A stretch of DNA of 35,427 nucleotides from G020348185 sp964525045 (lineage in GTDB: Bacteria; Nitrospirota; Nitrospiria; Nitrospirales; UBA8639), in contig CAZGFD010000034.1 of assembly GCA_964525045.1 (NCBI GenBank), forward strand, positions 1 to 35,427, written 5' to 3'. Position numbers and translations under genes: made by a program. Shown here piece by piece: positions 8,922 to 17,563 of the stretch. The notes under the pieces were generated by a model. The model was not told the origin of the DNA, did no database searches, and saw nothing but the letters and a program-made list of their open reading frames with translations. Position 1 is the stretch's first letter; each line of letters starts with the position of its first letter.

Positions 8922-10013
8922 ATGGGAACGATAGTCGTCACAGGTGGGGCAGGGTTTATTGGGACCAATTTTGTTCGATGGGTAATGACCCACACCGATG
9001 AGGATCTTATCATTGTTGATAAACTCACCTATGCTGGACATTTAGTAAACATTCAAGATGTTCTTGAGAGTTCTCGCGCAAGGTTTATTCAGGAAGATAT
9101 TGCCAATCGGGATGTCATGGAGGGGGTTTTCCGTGATTATCGCCCTCAGGCAATTCTCAATTTTGCAGCCGAATCCCATGTCGACCGCTCGATTGACAGT
9201 CCTGACCCATTTATCAATACCAACATTGTTGGAACGTTTATTCTGCTTGAAACCGCTCGAAAGTTTGTGACTTTCTTGCCGGAGGAGGCACAGCGGAATT
9301 TTCGATTTCTTCATGTGTCGACCGATGAGGTCTATGGAAGCCTGGGACAGACCGGTCAATTTTCTGAAGAAACCCCCTATGCTCCAAATTCTCCCTATGC
9401 GGCATCTAAAGCGTCTGCTGATCATCTGGTGCGGGCGTATTATCACACCTATGGCCTACCTATTTTAATTACCAATTGTTCGAATAATTATGGTCCCTAT
9501 CAGTTCCCAGAAAAATTGATTCCTCTCATACTCCTGAATGCTCTTGATGGGAAGGCGTTGCCTATTTATGGAAATGGTCAACAAATTCGGGATTGGCTTT
9601 ATGTCGAGGATCATTGTGAAGGACTGTGGCGAGTGCTTCATCAAGGACGGCCGGGCGAGAAATACAATCTTGGCGGGAATACCGAACGAACGAATATTGA
9701 AACGGTCGATACGGTTTGTCGTTTGTTGGAGACGTTTCGCCCTGCTGCCCAAAATCAGAAGTTGGTCGAGCAGGGGATGACTCAGTACAGTCAGTTGAAA
9801 CACTTTGTGTCCGATCGCCCGGGGCATGATCGGCGTTATGCGATTAATGCAGAAAAAATTCAAAAGGAACTAGGATGGGTCCCTCAAAGTCATTTCGAGG
9901 AGGGATTACGAAAGACCATTGGTTGGTATCTGGACCATCGGGATTGGTGTGAAGTGGTCATGGCGGATAATTATGACCGGGAACGACTGGGATTAGGGGC
10001 CCATGAGTGCTGA
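8922..10013 (+). CDS. rfbB: dTDP-glucose 4,6-dehydratase
   Basis: This NAD-dependent short-chain dehydratase makes dTDP-4-keto-6-deoxyglucose, the second step to dTDP-L-rhamnose. It has 363 residues. The Rossmann motif is GGAGFIGTNFVR near the N-terminus, AAESHVDRSI lines the active site, STDEVYG carries the catalytic Thr-Asp-Glu set, and YAASKASADHLVR gives the YxxxK pair. NNYGPYQFPEKLIPL and GQQIRDWLYVEDHC are typical of RmlB and exclude UDP-glucose epimerase. The ATG at 8922 starts four residues before the first beta strand. The gene is followed 188 bp later by rfbA, a gap with no gene, so rfbA may have its own promoter. Confidence 0.96.
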   Translation: MGTIVVTGGAGFIGTNFVRWVMTHTDEDLIIVDKLTYAGHLVNIQDVLESSRARFIQEDIANRDVMEGVFRDYRPQAILNFAAESHVDRSIDSPDPFINTNIVGTFILLETARKFVTFLPEEAQRNFRFLHVSTDEVYGSLGQTGQFSEETPYAPNSPYAASKASADHLVRAYYHTYGLPILITNCSNNYGPYQFPEKLIPLILLNALDGKALPIYGNGQQIRDWLYVEDHCEGLWRVLHQGRPGEKYNLGGNTERTNIETVDTVCRLLETFRPAAQNQKLVEQGMTQYSQLKHFVSDRPGHDRRYAINAEKIQKELGWVPQSHFEEGLRKTIGWYLDHRDWCEVVMADNYDRERLGLGAHEC

Positions 10014-10201
10014 GGGTAAACCTTTCGGACCAGCACATCGTGACTTGGCATACCTTGTTAGATATTCGATTTTTTTTAATGGGATGAATGAATTCGTTCA
10101 GTTCCTGTAATTAAAATTGTAATGGTCTGCACCAAAAGGGCCCAATTCGACTCTACTCAAATACATTGACCCCAATTAAAGAGAAAGGTACAAAACAAGT
10201 A

Positions 10202-11086
10202 ATGAAAGGAATCATTCTGGCGGGAGGATCGGGTACGAGGCTGTATCCGCTCAGTTTTGCGGTCAGCAAGCAGTTGATGCCCGTTTATGATAAGCCCATG
10301 GTGTATTACCCGTTGTCGACGCTCATGTTGGCCGGAATAAGAAGTATTCTGGTTATCACGACCCCGGAAGATCAGCAAGGCTTTATTCGGTTACTCGGTG
10401 ATGGAAGTCATTTTGGATTGGACATTCACTATGCGGTTCAGCCTCATCCAGGGGGTATTGCTCAGGCCTTTCTCATCGGTCGAGATTTTATTGGCCAAGA
10501 ATCTGTGGCTTTGATGCTTGGTGATAACATTTTCTATGGTCACGGGCTCACCCGTGAGTTAAAAGAGGCCGTTGGCCGGCCAGCTGGTGCAACGATTTTT
10601 GCCTATCAGGTACGTGATCCAGAGCGGTATGGAGTTGTCACCTTTGATGAGAATGGAAAAGCTACAAACTTGGAAGAAAAGCCACCGGTTCCAAAATCAT
10701 CTTATGCGGTCACAGGATTGTATTTTTACGACAACCAGGTTCTGGATATTGTCACATCAATGAAACCTTCTCCGCGAGGTGAACTAGAAATCACGGATGT
10801 CAATCTTGCATATTTAAAGAGTGGCGGGCTCCATGTGCTTCAATTAGGTCGAGGTATTGCCTGGTTGGATACCGGGACTCATGATTCCCTGCTACAGGCT
10901 GCCCACTTTATTCAAGTCTTACAAGAGCGTCAAGGGTTGATGGTGTGCTGTCCTGAAGAAATTGCCTACAATTTGGGATACATCAGTGCGGATGCGGTCA
11001 GACGTTTAGCGGAAACAAAGAAGGGAAATGCCTATGGGCAATACCTCCTTGCTGTGAGTCAGCATCCAAAGGTGGAGATACGGTGA
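10202..11086 (+). CDS. rfbA: Glucose-1-phosphate thymidylyltransferase
   Basis: The enzyme joins glucose-1-phosphate and dTTP to give dTDP-glucose, the first step of dTDP-rhamnose synthesis. With the ATG at 10202 it has 294 residues, the normal length, and begins MKGIILAGGSGTRLYPLS. GAGAAAGG lies 13 bases upstream. An in-frame TTG at 10166 would add 12 residues with no support. Other family motifs are KQLMPVYDKPMVYYPLSTLMLAGI, LGDNIFYG, VTFDENGKATNLEEKP and WLDTGTHDSLL. The stop overlaps the rfbC start (GTGA), so the two are translationally coupled. The order rfbB-rfbA-rfbC-rfbD forms a complete pathway. Confidence 0.96.
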   Translation: MKGIILAGGSGTRLYPLSFAVSKQLMPVYDKPMVYYPLSTLMLAGIRSILVITTPEDQQGFIRLLGDGSHFGLDIHYAVQPHPGGIAQAFLIGRDFIGQESVALMLGDNIFYGHGLTRELKEAVGRPAGATIFAYQVRDPERYGVVTFDENGKATNLEEKPPVPKSSYAVTGLYFYDNQVLDIVTSMKPSPRGELEITDVNLAYLKSGGLHVLQLGRGIAWLDTGTHDSLLQAAHFIQVLQERQGLMVCCPEEIAYNLGYISADAVRRLAETKKGNAYGQYLLAVSQHPKVEIR

Positions 11087-11646
11087 AGTTTATTGGGACG
11101 GAACTTCCCGGAGTGATCATTGTGAATCCCGAGGTTCACCGGGATGCGCGTGGTTGTTTTTTGGAAACGTACCATACTCAGAAGTATGCGGAAGGTGGAA
11201 TCATCGCAACATTTGTGCAAGATAATTCATCCCATTCCTTTCGAGGGATTCTGCGGGGACTGCATGCCCAGCTTGTGAGGCCCCAGGGTAAATTGATCCG
11301 AGTGAGCCACGGAGAAATATTTGATGTGGCTGTCGATATTCGGCGGGGGTCACCGACTTTTGCCCGGTGGGTCGGTGTCACCCTTTCCGGGGAAAATTTT
11401 CAACAAATTTATATTCCGCCCGGTTTTGCTCATGGTTTTTGTGTGCTGAGTGACGTGGCAAAGTTGGAATATAAGTGTACGGATTTTTATGAACCAAAAG
11501 GGGAAGTCTCGGTTCGATGGGATGATCCAACTGTGAACATTCGCTGGCCAATTGGAACGCCGATTCTTTCCCCAAAAGACCTGGCTGGAAAGTTCTTGCA
11601 GGATCTCCTGGATCGATTGCCACAGTTTGAAGGTACAGAATCATGA
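11083..11646 (+). CDS. rfbC: dTDP-4-dehydrorhamnose 3,5-epimerase
   Basis: RfbC epimerises the 4-keto-6-deoxy sugar at C3 and C5. It has 187 residues with a cupin-like fold, typical for RmlC. DNSSHSFRGILRGLHAQ contains the catalytic His (the RGLH motif). The residue after His is Ala where Tyr or Phe is common. VDIRRGSPTF, IYIPPGFAHGFCVLSD and YKCTDFYEP, with the catalytic Tyr and Asp region, are also present. The start is GTG at 11083, overlapping the rfbA stop by four bases, and the stop overlaps the rfbD ATG (ATGA at 11643-11646). Tight overlaps on both sides mean coupled translation. Confidence 0.95.
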   Translation: MKFIGTELPGVIIVNPEVHRDARGCFLETYHTQKYAEGGIIATFVQDNSSHSFRGILRGLHAQLVRPQGKLIRVSHGEIFDVAVDIRRGSPTFARWVGVTLSGENFQQIYIPPGFAHGFCVLSDVAKLEYKCTDFYEPKGEVSVRWDDPTVNIRWPIGTPILSPKDLAGKFLQDLLDRLPQFEGTES

Positions 11647-12479
11647 AAGTCCTTATTGCCGGGGCGAGGGGGCAATTAGGTCATGCCCTGCAAGAAATAT
11701 TGGGTCATCATGAGATCATCGCTTATGACCTAGAGGAGCTTGACATTACGCAATTAGAAGCCACGGGCAAGGTCCTTGAACACGTTCGTCCTCAGATGGT
11801 CCTTAATGCGGCCGCGTATACGAAGGTTGATCAAGCTGAGTTTGAACCGGAGATGGCCTACCGAGTTAATGCGCTCGGAGCCAGGAATCTTGCCCTGACA
11901 ACCGCCTCTCAAAAAATCCCCCTGCTTCAGATATCAACAGATTATGTTTTTGATGGGAAGGCGTCCCGGCCCTACCATGAATTTGACCGACCACATCCTC
12001 TATCGGTGTATGGGATGAGTAAATTGGCGGGAGAAGATACCGTGCGGGCTCTTAACCCTCGTCACTATATCGTCCGCACAGCCTGGTTGTACCATACGGT
12101 TGGGAATAATTTTCCTAAGACCATTTGTGCTCTGGCCGACCAACCGGAGGTACGGGTGGTCAATGACCAATATGGATCTCCAACCTATGCCCCCCATTTG
12201 GCTCAGGCCCTTAGCCGCTTGATGGAAACGGACGCCTTCGGCACCTACCATATTGCTGGTTCTGGGGGAACGAGTTGGTTTGAATTTACACGGACATTGT
12301 TTACCTTTTGTGGATTCACGACTAAGATTATCCCCGTATCAACGGCTGAATTCCCTCGCCCTGCTCCCCGCCCTGCCCACGCTGTGTTAACCACTTTACA
12401 AGACCCTCCTTTCGTGTTGCCCCCCTGGGAACAAGGCCTCCAAGAGTTTGTCCGAGAACGAGCGAATTCCAATAGCTAA
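11643..12479 (+). CDS. rfbD: dTDP-4-dehydrorhamnose reductase
   Basis: This NAD(P)H-dependent enzyme carries out the last step, giving dTDP-L-rhamnose for lipopolysaccharide or other glycans. It has 278 residues. Visible motifs are the dinucleotide-binding GARGQLGHAL, NAAAYTKVDQAE, STDYVFDGKASRPYHE, YGMSKLAGED (YxxxK) and VRTAWLYHTVGNNFPKT, all characteristic of RmlD. The protein contains the YGSPT and GTYHIAGSGGTSWFEF segments that bind the sugar nucleotide. It starts in the ATGA overlap with rfbC and ends 80 bp before uppP. Confidence 0.96.
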   Translation: MKVLIAGARGQLGHALQEILGHHEIIAYDLEELDITQLEATGKVLEHVRPQMVLNAAAYTKVDQAEFEPEMAYRVNALGARNLALTTASQKIPLLQISTDYVFDGKASRPYHEFDRPHPLSVYGMSKLAGEDTVRALNPRHYIVRTAWLYHTVGNNFPKTICALADQPEVRVVNDQYGSPTYAPHLAQALSRLMETDAFGTYHIAGSGGTSWFEFTRTLFTFCGFTTKIIPVSTAEFPRPAPRPAHAVLTTLQDPPFVLPPWEQGLQEFVRERANSNS

Positions 12480-12522
12480 GATCCTACCCCCATTCGTCAG
12501 CGTTTCAATTTGAAAACTCTTT

Positions 12523-12547
12523 AACTTGAAACCCGAAACTTGAAACC
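12523..12547 (+). repeat. Dispersed intergenic repeat, GAAAC family
   Basis: The repeat begins AACTTGAAACCCGAAACTTG and continues with AAACC. It fills the short gap between rfbD and uppP and may include part of the uppP leader. Confidence 0.55.
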
Positions 12548-12559
12548 TTCTAAGCAATC

Positions 12560-13366
12560 ATGAGTTACCTTGAGGCGGTGGTGCTGGCCATCATTCAAGG
12601 TCTCACAGAATTCTTGCCGGTATCATCTTCTGGACATCTCGTATTGGCGCAACAATGGTTTGGACAATTCAATGAGACCAACCTCTTGTATGACATCATG
12701 CTACATCTCGCTACCGTGATGGCCATCATGGTGTATTTTAGACAGGATTTATTGACATTAGTGTTAGGATTTTTCGGATATCCGACCAAGGGACAGAGCA
12801 TTTTTGCCGGCGAAGAACGGAAGACTTTGGGATTTGTGATTCTGGCTTCCATTCCGACTGCGGTGCTTGGACTTACCATAGAGCAAATCGGAATTAAGGT
12901 GTTGGGACGTCCTGACCTTGTCGGAGGGCTGTTTATTCTCACGGGGGTGGTGCTGTGGATGGGCAGGGGTGGACAGGCAGGCCGGGATATGAAAGACATG
13001 ACTCCGATTGATGCCCTAACCGTTGGAGTGGTTCAAGGAATAGCGGTGTTCCCTGGAATATCCCGATCTGGTGCAACGATAGCTGGTGGCATGTGGCTGG
13101 GCCTCGACCGGGAATTGGCTGCTAGATTTTCTCTCCTCATATCTATTCCGGCGATCTTAGGAGCCACGGTGCTAGAGGTCGTTCAGGCCTTGGGTCAGAC
13201 CCAGTTACCAATCGGTCCCTTTGTCGTGGGCGTATTCGTGGCCGCGATGGTTGGGTATCTATCCATCTCACTTATTCTTCGATTGGTCCGGCAAGACCAT
13301 TTTTATCGGTTCTCCTATTACCTCTGGCCGCTCGGAACTATCGTCATTTTTTTGACGTATTGGTAA
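12560..13366 (+). CDS. uppP: Undecaprenyl-diphosphatase
   Basis: UppP (BacA) is an integral membrane phosphatase that recycles undecaprenyl diphosphate to the monophosphate carrier used for peptidoglycan, O-antigen and other glycans. It also gives some bacitracin tolerance. It has 268 residues and is strongly hydrophobic, with about seven or eight membrane segments. The two family signatures are present: GLTEFLPVSSSGHL near residues 14-27, with the catalytic Glu and Ser, and VFPGISRSGATIAGG around 160. The context after glmU, glmS and the rhamnose genes fits a role in envelope glycan assembly. It is followed by a 302-bp gap and a convergent kinase gene. Confidence 0.96.
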   Translation: MSYLEAVVLAIIQGLTEFLPVSSSGHLVLAQQWFGQFNETNLLYDIMLHLATVMAIMVYFRQDLLTLVLGFFGYPTKGQSIFAGEERKTLGFVILASIPTAVLGLTIEQIGIKVLGRPDLVGGLFILTGVVLWMGRGGQAGRDMKDMTPIDALTVGVVQGIAVFPGISRSGATIAGGMWLGLDRELAARFSLLISIPAILGATVLEVVQALGQTQLPIGPFVVGVFVAAMVGYLSISLILRLVRQDHFYRFSYYLWPLGTIVIFLTYW

Positions 13367-13385
13367 GGGGAGGGCTAAAGAGGTT

Positions 13386-13404
13386 CCGGGTTTCGTGTTT
13401 CAGG
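13386..13404 (-). repeat. Dispersed intergenic repeat, GAAAC family, inverted
   Basis: On the minus strand this reads ACCTGAAACACGAAACCCGG, the same family as 12523-12547 but in opposite orientation. It lies just after the uppP stop. Confidence 0.5.
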
Positions 13405-13588
13405 TAAAAAATAAGAATGATTCTAGTGGGAGCTCGAAATTCTTCCCAGAAGTGGGATAGGCTGAGGGTTCCAGAATCTCTTTGTCCCGACGCCGGGCCA
13501 CTCCACTTTCGATAGCAGCTTGAGCTGCAGCTTTGTTGATGTGTCGTTCGAATAGTTTGATGAGGATCCTGGTCCTTCTGTCCCCCAT
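13400..13588 (-). CDS. Unrecognised small open frame, possible gene remnant
   Basis: I do not recognise this product. A frame of 62 residues from the ATG at 13588 contains an amphipathic, Ala/Arg-rich helix (HINKAAAQAAIESGVARRRDKEI). The frame stays open upstream to the kinase stop at 13669 and encodes ordinary-looking sequence such as SDFAENLHLVNHC, but there is no good start codon or Shine-Dalgarno site. Its C-terminus runs into a GAAAC-type repeat. It may be the 3' end of a decayed gene, or chance. It lies in the gap of about 300 bp between the convergent uppP and kinase genes, which otherwise holds only the repeat and no visible terminator. Confidence 0.2.
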   Translation of the reverse strand: MGDRRTRILIKLFERHINKAAAQAAIESGVARRRDKEILEPSAYPTSGKNFELPLESFLFFT

Positions 13589-13668
13589 GCAGTGATTGAC
13601 GAGATGAAGGTTTTCCGCGAAATCGGAAGGGGAGAAAAAATCAAAAGATGAGGAGGGGAAAATCTGTT

Positions 13669-16191
13669 CTACAGTGAAGAGGGATGGTTGAGGGGAAAGG
13701 TAATCCGACAGGCGGTTCCTACTCCTTCTTCACTTTCGATTTCGATCTGTCCCCCATGTTTTTGAATGATTCGACGGGCGATCGTGAGTCCAAGCCCCGC
13801 CCCCTCTCCCTGTCGCTTAGTGGTGAAGAAGGGATCGAAGATTTTCGATAAATGAGATCGCGACATTCCCGGACCGTTGTCTCGTATGGTGAGATATATG
13901 TTTTCCCCTTCAGCAGCGGTCGAAATCTCTAACTGTCCCTTGGCATTCAACGCCTGGACGGCATTGGTAATGATATTGGTCAGAGCCTGGCTCAGCTCTT
14001 CAGAGTTACCCTTCAACAACGGAAGAGACTGGTAATGTGTTTGGATATCCAGTGTTTTCCCTTCGTGCGCATTCTTCACAATTTTGAGAACGTGATCCAA
14101 TTGCTCGTTCAGGTTGACCTGGGTTGCTTTGCCCTTTAGCTGGCGGCTGGCTTGTCCGGTGAAATCCCTGATGATGGAGGCCATGCGTCGTCCATGTTGA
14201 ACAATGGTCCTGGCATACTCTTTGACCTGATCGGGGCTCTGTTCTTCTTGTATGGCTTCCCCGAGTCCGATGACGCCAACCAGAGGGTTATTCAACTCGT
14301 GACCGATTCCTTGTGTGAGGACTTCTAATCCGGCCAGTTTTTCTTCCTTGATAAGTTGGTCTTGTTGCCGGCTTTCTTTCGTTAAATCCCGTAGAACAAT
14401 TCCTATTCCTGGGTTGTAGCCGGGTTGTGCACCCACCGTAAACCATTCATATCGAAACGTTCCATTGTTGCAATGGATCTCCTGACGATCTGTCGAAGAG
14501 TCCGATTTGGCATGATGGTGAAGGGGGTCTTTCATGGTTGGGGTGGAACTGATTGGTGTGGATTCCAGATCGACCTGATCCGGCGAGATATATTTCGCCC
14601 GGATGGATTGAAATTCCTGACCCAGTTTTTTTTGGCTGGTTTCATCGATTTGAAGAAGCTGAAATAATGACCGACCTTCTACCTGCCCATTAGGCATCAG
14701 CTTGAATGTTTCCTTTGAAGCCTGGTTCAGATATTGGACCTCTTGATTTTCGTTGAGGATAATGACTGGATCCGGAATACTATTCAAAACCTGATTTTTT
14801 AATTCTACTTGGCTTTCCAATCCGGAAAACGTGGAGGCCAGTTGTCGACTCATTTTATTGACTTCGTCGGCCAATTCTTCCAGTTCGTCACCAGTTTTAA
14901 TTTTCACCGGCTCTTGCCATTCCCCACTCATGATGCGTTTCGCAGCCTCTTCCCGCCATTCCTCACTTCCAATGAGTTTTGCCACTTTTTGTAGTTGGCG
15001 GATGGGAGTCACAATACGACCTGAGGAAATGGTCCCCAAGGTCACCAGGAGTCCTACGGCGAGCACGCCAAAAACCGAAATCCAGGTAAATAATTGGTGA
15101 ATAGGGGCAAAAAGTTCACTTGAGCTTTGCCAGACGAAGATGTGCCATCCCTTTCCTGTTGAAGCTTGAGTAATTTGAGTGGTGTTGGGCAGTGGGGCGA
15201 AACCGATAATGTTGGGAAACAGGTCAATGCCGAATAAATCCGACCGCTGGCCGCCATGGCCGTCAGTGGGGGCCTCGGTCCAACCATTGAATCCCGGGGT
15301 GACCAGAGGAATCAGTTCCTTGTCCGCGAGCTGAATTCCTGTGGAGAGTATTGGGCATCTCAGGACACGCCCATCCCCGTCAATGATCATCGCATGGCCG
15401 GTTTCTCCAAACTGGATGGTATCAATGGAAGGGGAAAAGAATTCCTGGGCATCATAGATCCGGTGCAGGACACCAATGGCCTGGTAACGGATGCTGTCCA
15501 TAATAGGTAAAGAAAGGGCAAAGGTATAGGCCCCCTTCTGGTTAGGGTCGTTCTCCGGCGGTTCAGTGAAGATAAGATCTCCCAGGTAGGGCTGTCCCAC
15601 CCCCTTATTGAACGCTCCTTGCCACCAAGGTGTTTTCTTATGAAGGTAGGCGACTTTTGGACCGAAACTGGCCACCAGCCTTCCCCCAATATCGGTGATA
15701 AAAATTCCGCGTGTGGCAGATCGGGTGACAACAGAAACAGGGTGGCCAGGATCGACAACCTTACCACCAAAATACCGTTGGAGAAGTTCTACAAGGGGCC
15801 CTTGGGTGATAGAATCCACAAATTGTTGGTCGTGCTCCGTCCATTTCTGACTTTCTTCATCGATCAGGCTCTGCAATCCTTGTTCGTTGAACTCCGCTAA
15901 GTCGTCCCTTCGTTTCTCCAATTCGGAAATGACCTCTATATCAGTGGTAATCCGGGAAGTCCGTGCAATTTCATCGCTGATCACAAGGTCCAGAGTTTTG
16001 GCTGTTTCTATGGCGATGGCTTCAAAACTTTCGCCATTGACTTCCCGAATTTCTTTGCTCCCTTGAATGAAGGCCATCACTAATCCGATGATAAGCGGGA
16101 GGGTGCCCACGAGCAGCATGGAGAGGATCAGCTTGCGCCTCAGGCCTCTTTTCCCTTTGGTAGAGGTGCCTTTGGGGGTGGTGGCTTCCAT
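13669..16191 (-). CDS. Membrane sensor histidine kinase (Cache-like, HAMP, PAS, HisKA, HATPase)
   Basis: This 840-residue protein senses an external signal and autophosphorylates. A basic N-terminus leads to a membrane segment (about 22-46, LILSMLLVGTLPLIIGLV). A large extracytoplasmic region (about 47-365) with ITDIGGRLVASFG and MIIDGDGRVL has the look of a double Cache domain. A second membrane segment (about 368-392) is followed by HAMP (VTPIRQLQKVAKLIG...DELEELADEVNKM), a coiled coil and a PAS domain (SIPDPVIILNENQEVQYLNQ). HisKA carries the phospho-acceptor His in GIGHELNNPLVGVIG (about residue 620). The ATPase shows NIITNAVQAL, DNGPGM, FDPFFTTK and GAGLGLTI. Its start lies 17 bp after the stop of the next kinase. 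The signal and cognate regulator are unknown, though the receiver at 17564-17998 is a candidate. Confidence 0.9.
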   Translation of the reverse strand: MEATTPKGTSTKGKRGLRRKLILSMLLVGTLPLIIGLVMAFIQGSKEIREVNGESFEAIAIETAKTLDLVISDEIARTSRITTDIEVISELEKRRDDLAEFNEQGLQSLIDEESQKWTEHDQQFVDSITQGPLVELLQRYFGGKVVDPGHPVSVVTRSATRGIFITDIGGRLVASFGPKVAYLHKKTPWWQGAFNKGVGQPYLGDLIFTEPPENDPNQKGAYTFALSLPIMDSIRYQAIGVLHRIYDAQEFFSPSIDTIQFGETGHAMIIDGDGRVLRCPILSTGIQLADKELIPLVTPGFNGWTEAPTDGHGGQRSDLFGIDLFPNIIGFAPLPNTTQITQASTGKGWHIFVWQSSSELFAPIHQLFTWISVFGVLAVGLLVTLGTISSGRIVTPIRQLQKVAKLIGSEEWREEAAKRIMSGEWQEPVKIKTGDELEELADEVNKMSRQLASTFSGLESQVELKNQVLNSIPDPVIILNENQEVQYLNQASKETFKLMPNGQVEGRSLFQLLQIDETSQKKLGQEFQSIRAKYISPDQVDLESTPISSTPTMKDPLHHHAKSDSSTDRQEIHCNNGTFRYEWFTVGAQPGYNPGIGIVLRDLTKESRQQDQLIKEEKLAGLEVLTQGIGHELNNPLVGVIGLGEAIQEEQSPDQVKEYARTIVQHGRRMASIIRDFTGQASRQLKGKATQVNLNEQLDHVLKIVKNAHEGKTLDIQTHYQSLPLLKGNSEELSQALTNIITNAVQALNAKGQLEISTAAEGENIYLTIRDNGPGMSRSHLSKIFDPFFTTKRQGEGAGLGLTIARRIIQKHGGQIEIESEEGVGTACRITFPLNHPSSL

Positions 16192-16208
16192 GGGTTGGGT
16201 TTCCCTCT

Positions 16209-17231
16209 TTATATTATAGCGGGTTTCGGGAATTCCATGGTAAAGGTTGTCCCGGTTCCCACTTGGCTTTCAACAGTCAGGTTGCCCCCGTACCTTTTGA
16301 CGATTTCTCTTACGTTGTGTAAACCCAATCCGGTTCCTTTTCCGGGCGGTTTGGTCGTAAAAAATGCTTCAAATATTTTTTCAAGGTTTTCCTTGGGAAT
16401 GCCAGGACCAGTGTCGGAAATGGAAATTTTCGCCTGCCCATCCTGACTCCAGGTGGAGAGGGTCAAGGTTCCCCTCCCATTCATGGCCTGAATCGCGTTG
16501 GTCATGAGGTTAACAAACACTTGAAGGAGTTCATCGGGATTGGCCAACACCTCGAGGTTTTCCTTTGAATTTCGAACGATGGCCAGGTCTTGGAGAACTG
16601 TTGCATACCGGGCAATGTTCAAGGCCTCATCCAATTTTTCATCAACTTTGACGGGAATGGGGGTCAGGTATTTTTTTTCTCTGGCATAGTGGGTAATATT
16701 TTGGCAAATCCCCTGGATTCGTTTTCCCGCCGCAATAATACTTCTCGCTTGTTCATGAATAGTCGGAATATCCGTTTCCCCTAAAATGTTTTCGGCAAAG
16801 GCCAGGAGGATATAGAGTGGGTTATTGATATCGTGGGCAATGCCGGATGCAAAAGTGCCCATACCCGCCAGCTTTTCTGCCCGAAACAATTGAGTCTGAG
16901 TCTGGGTCTGATGCCGAATGAGGTCCCACAACACCTTTGACGCTGCGCCACTCAGGACTTCAGTCTCCGGGTGTTTCTGGTCAGTGATCAGTTTATCTAT
17001 GGTGAGATCTCCGGTCACATTCATGATGAGATTGATTCCTTGACGACGAATAAGGCTCAAGGGGTCATTGGTTGTCGGGATTTTTAATTGACGGGCGTAG
17101 AGAATTCCGGGGGCTGATTCCGTTTTGTCGGCAATACCTACGATCTCAATTTCCGGAAGGTGCGTAAAAAGTTCCAAAAGGGCCGTTCCTCCCTTTCCGG
17201 CTCCTAAGATTGCAATGGTTGTCCGTCCCAT
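16209..17231 (-). CDS. Cytoplasmic histidine kinase with N-terminal Rossmann (NAD(P)-binding-like) domain
   Basis: The N-terminal 110 residues resemble a dinucleotide-binding Rossmann fold of the DapB/homoserine-dehydrogenase type: TTIAILGAGKGGTALLELF (GxGxxG at 10-15), then VGIADKTESAPGILYARQLKIPTTND. The C-terminal 220 residues are a transmitter: HisKA with the phospho-acceptor His in ASGIAHDINNPLYIL, NLMTNAIQAM, DTGPGIP, FEAFFTTK and GTGLGL. There is no membrane segment, so it should sense an intracellular ligand, plausibly a nucleotide cofactor or metabolite; that role is inferred. I chose the ATG at 17231, which has AGGAG four to five bases upstream. An ATG at 17243 and a TTG at 17246 are further in-frame possibilities. 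With this start it has 340 residues. It lies just upstream of the large kinase and 332 bp downstream of a lone receiver gene. Confidence 0.87.
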   Translation of the reverse strand: MGRTTIAILGAGKGGTALLELFTHLPEIEIVGIADKTESAPGILYARQLKIPTTNDPLSLIRRQGINLIMNVTGDLTIDKLITDQKHPETEVLSGAASKVLWDLIRHQTQTQTQLFRAEKLAGMGTFASGIAHDINNPLYILLAFAENILGETDIPTIHEQARSIIAAGKRIQGICQNITHYAREKKYLTPIPVKVDEKLDEALNIARYATVLQDLAIVRNSKENLEVLANPDELLQVFVNLMTNAIQAMNGRGTLTLSTWSQDGQAKISISDTGPGIPKENLEKIFEAFFTTKPPGKGTGLGLHNVREIVKRYGGNLTVESQVGTGTTFTMEFPKPAII

Positions 17232-17563
17232 GGCACTCCTCATCAAACCGTTATCGGCTCATTAACGACAATACTGATTACTCGGAGATGAACGAGGGAT
17301 CCTTTGACAGGTCCCTCGTCGGGAAGCGATTGAACACCAGAAATTGAGAAGGGGGGGCATGATACCCCTTTTTGCAGCAACGCTCTCTTTGGGGAAGGAG
17401 AGCGTTGTGAGAATTCAAGAAACTCCTTCGAATAAACTGAGACGCTTCATGGCACTTTTGACTGTCCTCCTTTTAGTATATACAGGAGAACACCTAAATG
17501 CCATAATCCTTATGACAATTTTCTGACTTGCCGGTTACCGACCCGAAGAAACTAAAGCAACAT
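17232..17563. other. Intergenic region with inverted repeats
   Basis: This 332-bp gap separates the response regulator from the Rossmann-domain kinase. It holds two clear inverted repeats: ACGAGGGA/TCCCTCGT (17292-17299 and 17312-17319) and CAACGCTCTC/GAGAGCGTTG (17378-17387 and 17398-17407). A GGGG/CCCC pair at about 17351-17368 is followed by TTTTT on the plus strand. None is a classic terminator for the minus-strand regulator transcript. A 60-residue open frame at 17344-17526 has no family resemblance and is probably not a gene. Confidence 0.5.
17378..17407. other. Perfect 10-bp inverted repeat with 10-base loop
   Basis: CAACGCTCTC pairs with GAGAGCGTTG across TTTGGGGAAG. No T run follows on either strand, so this may be an operator, an RNA processing or attenuation structure, or a rho-assisted end, downstream of the response regulator. 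Confidence 0.5.

Noticed and set aside
17344..17526. 60-residue open frame in the kinase-regulator gap
   Set aside because: It runs through an inverted repeat and has no clear ribosome binding site or homology that I can recall.
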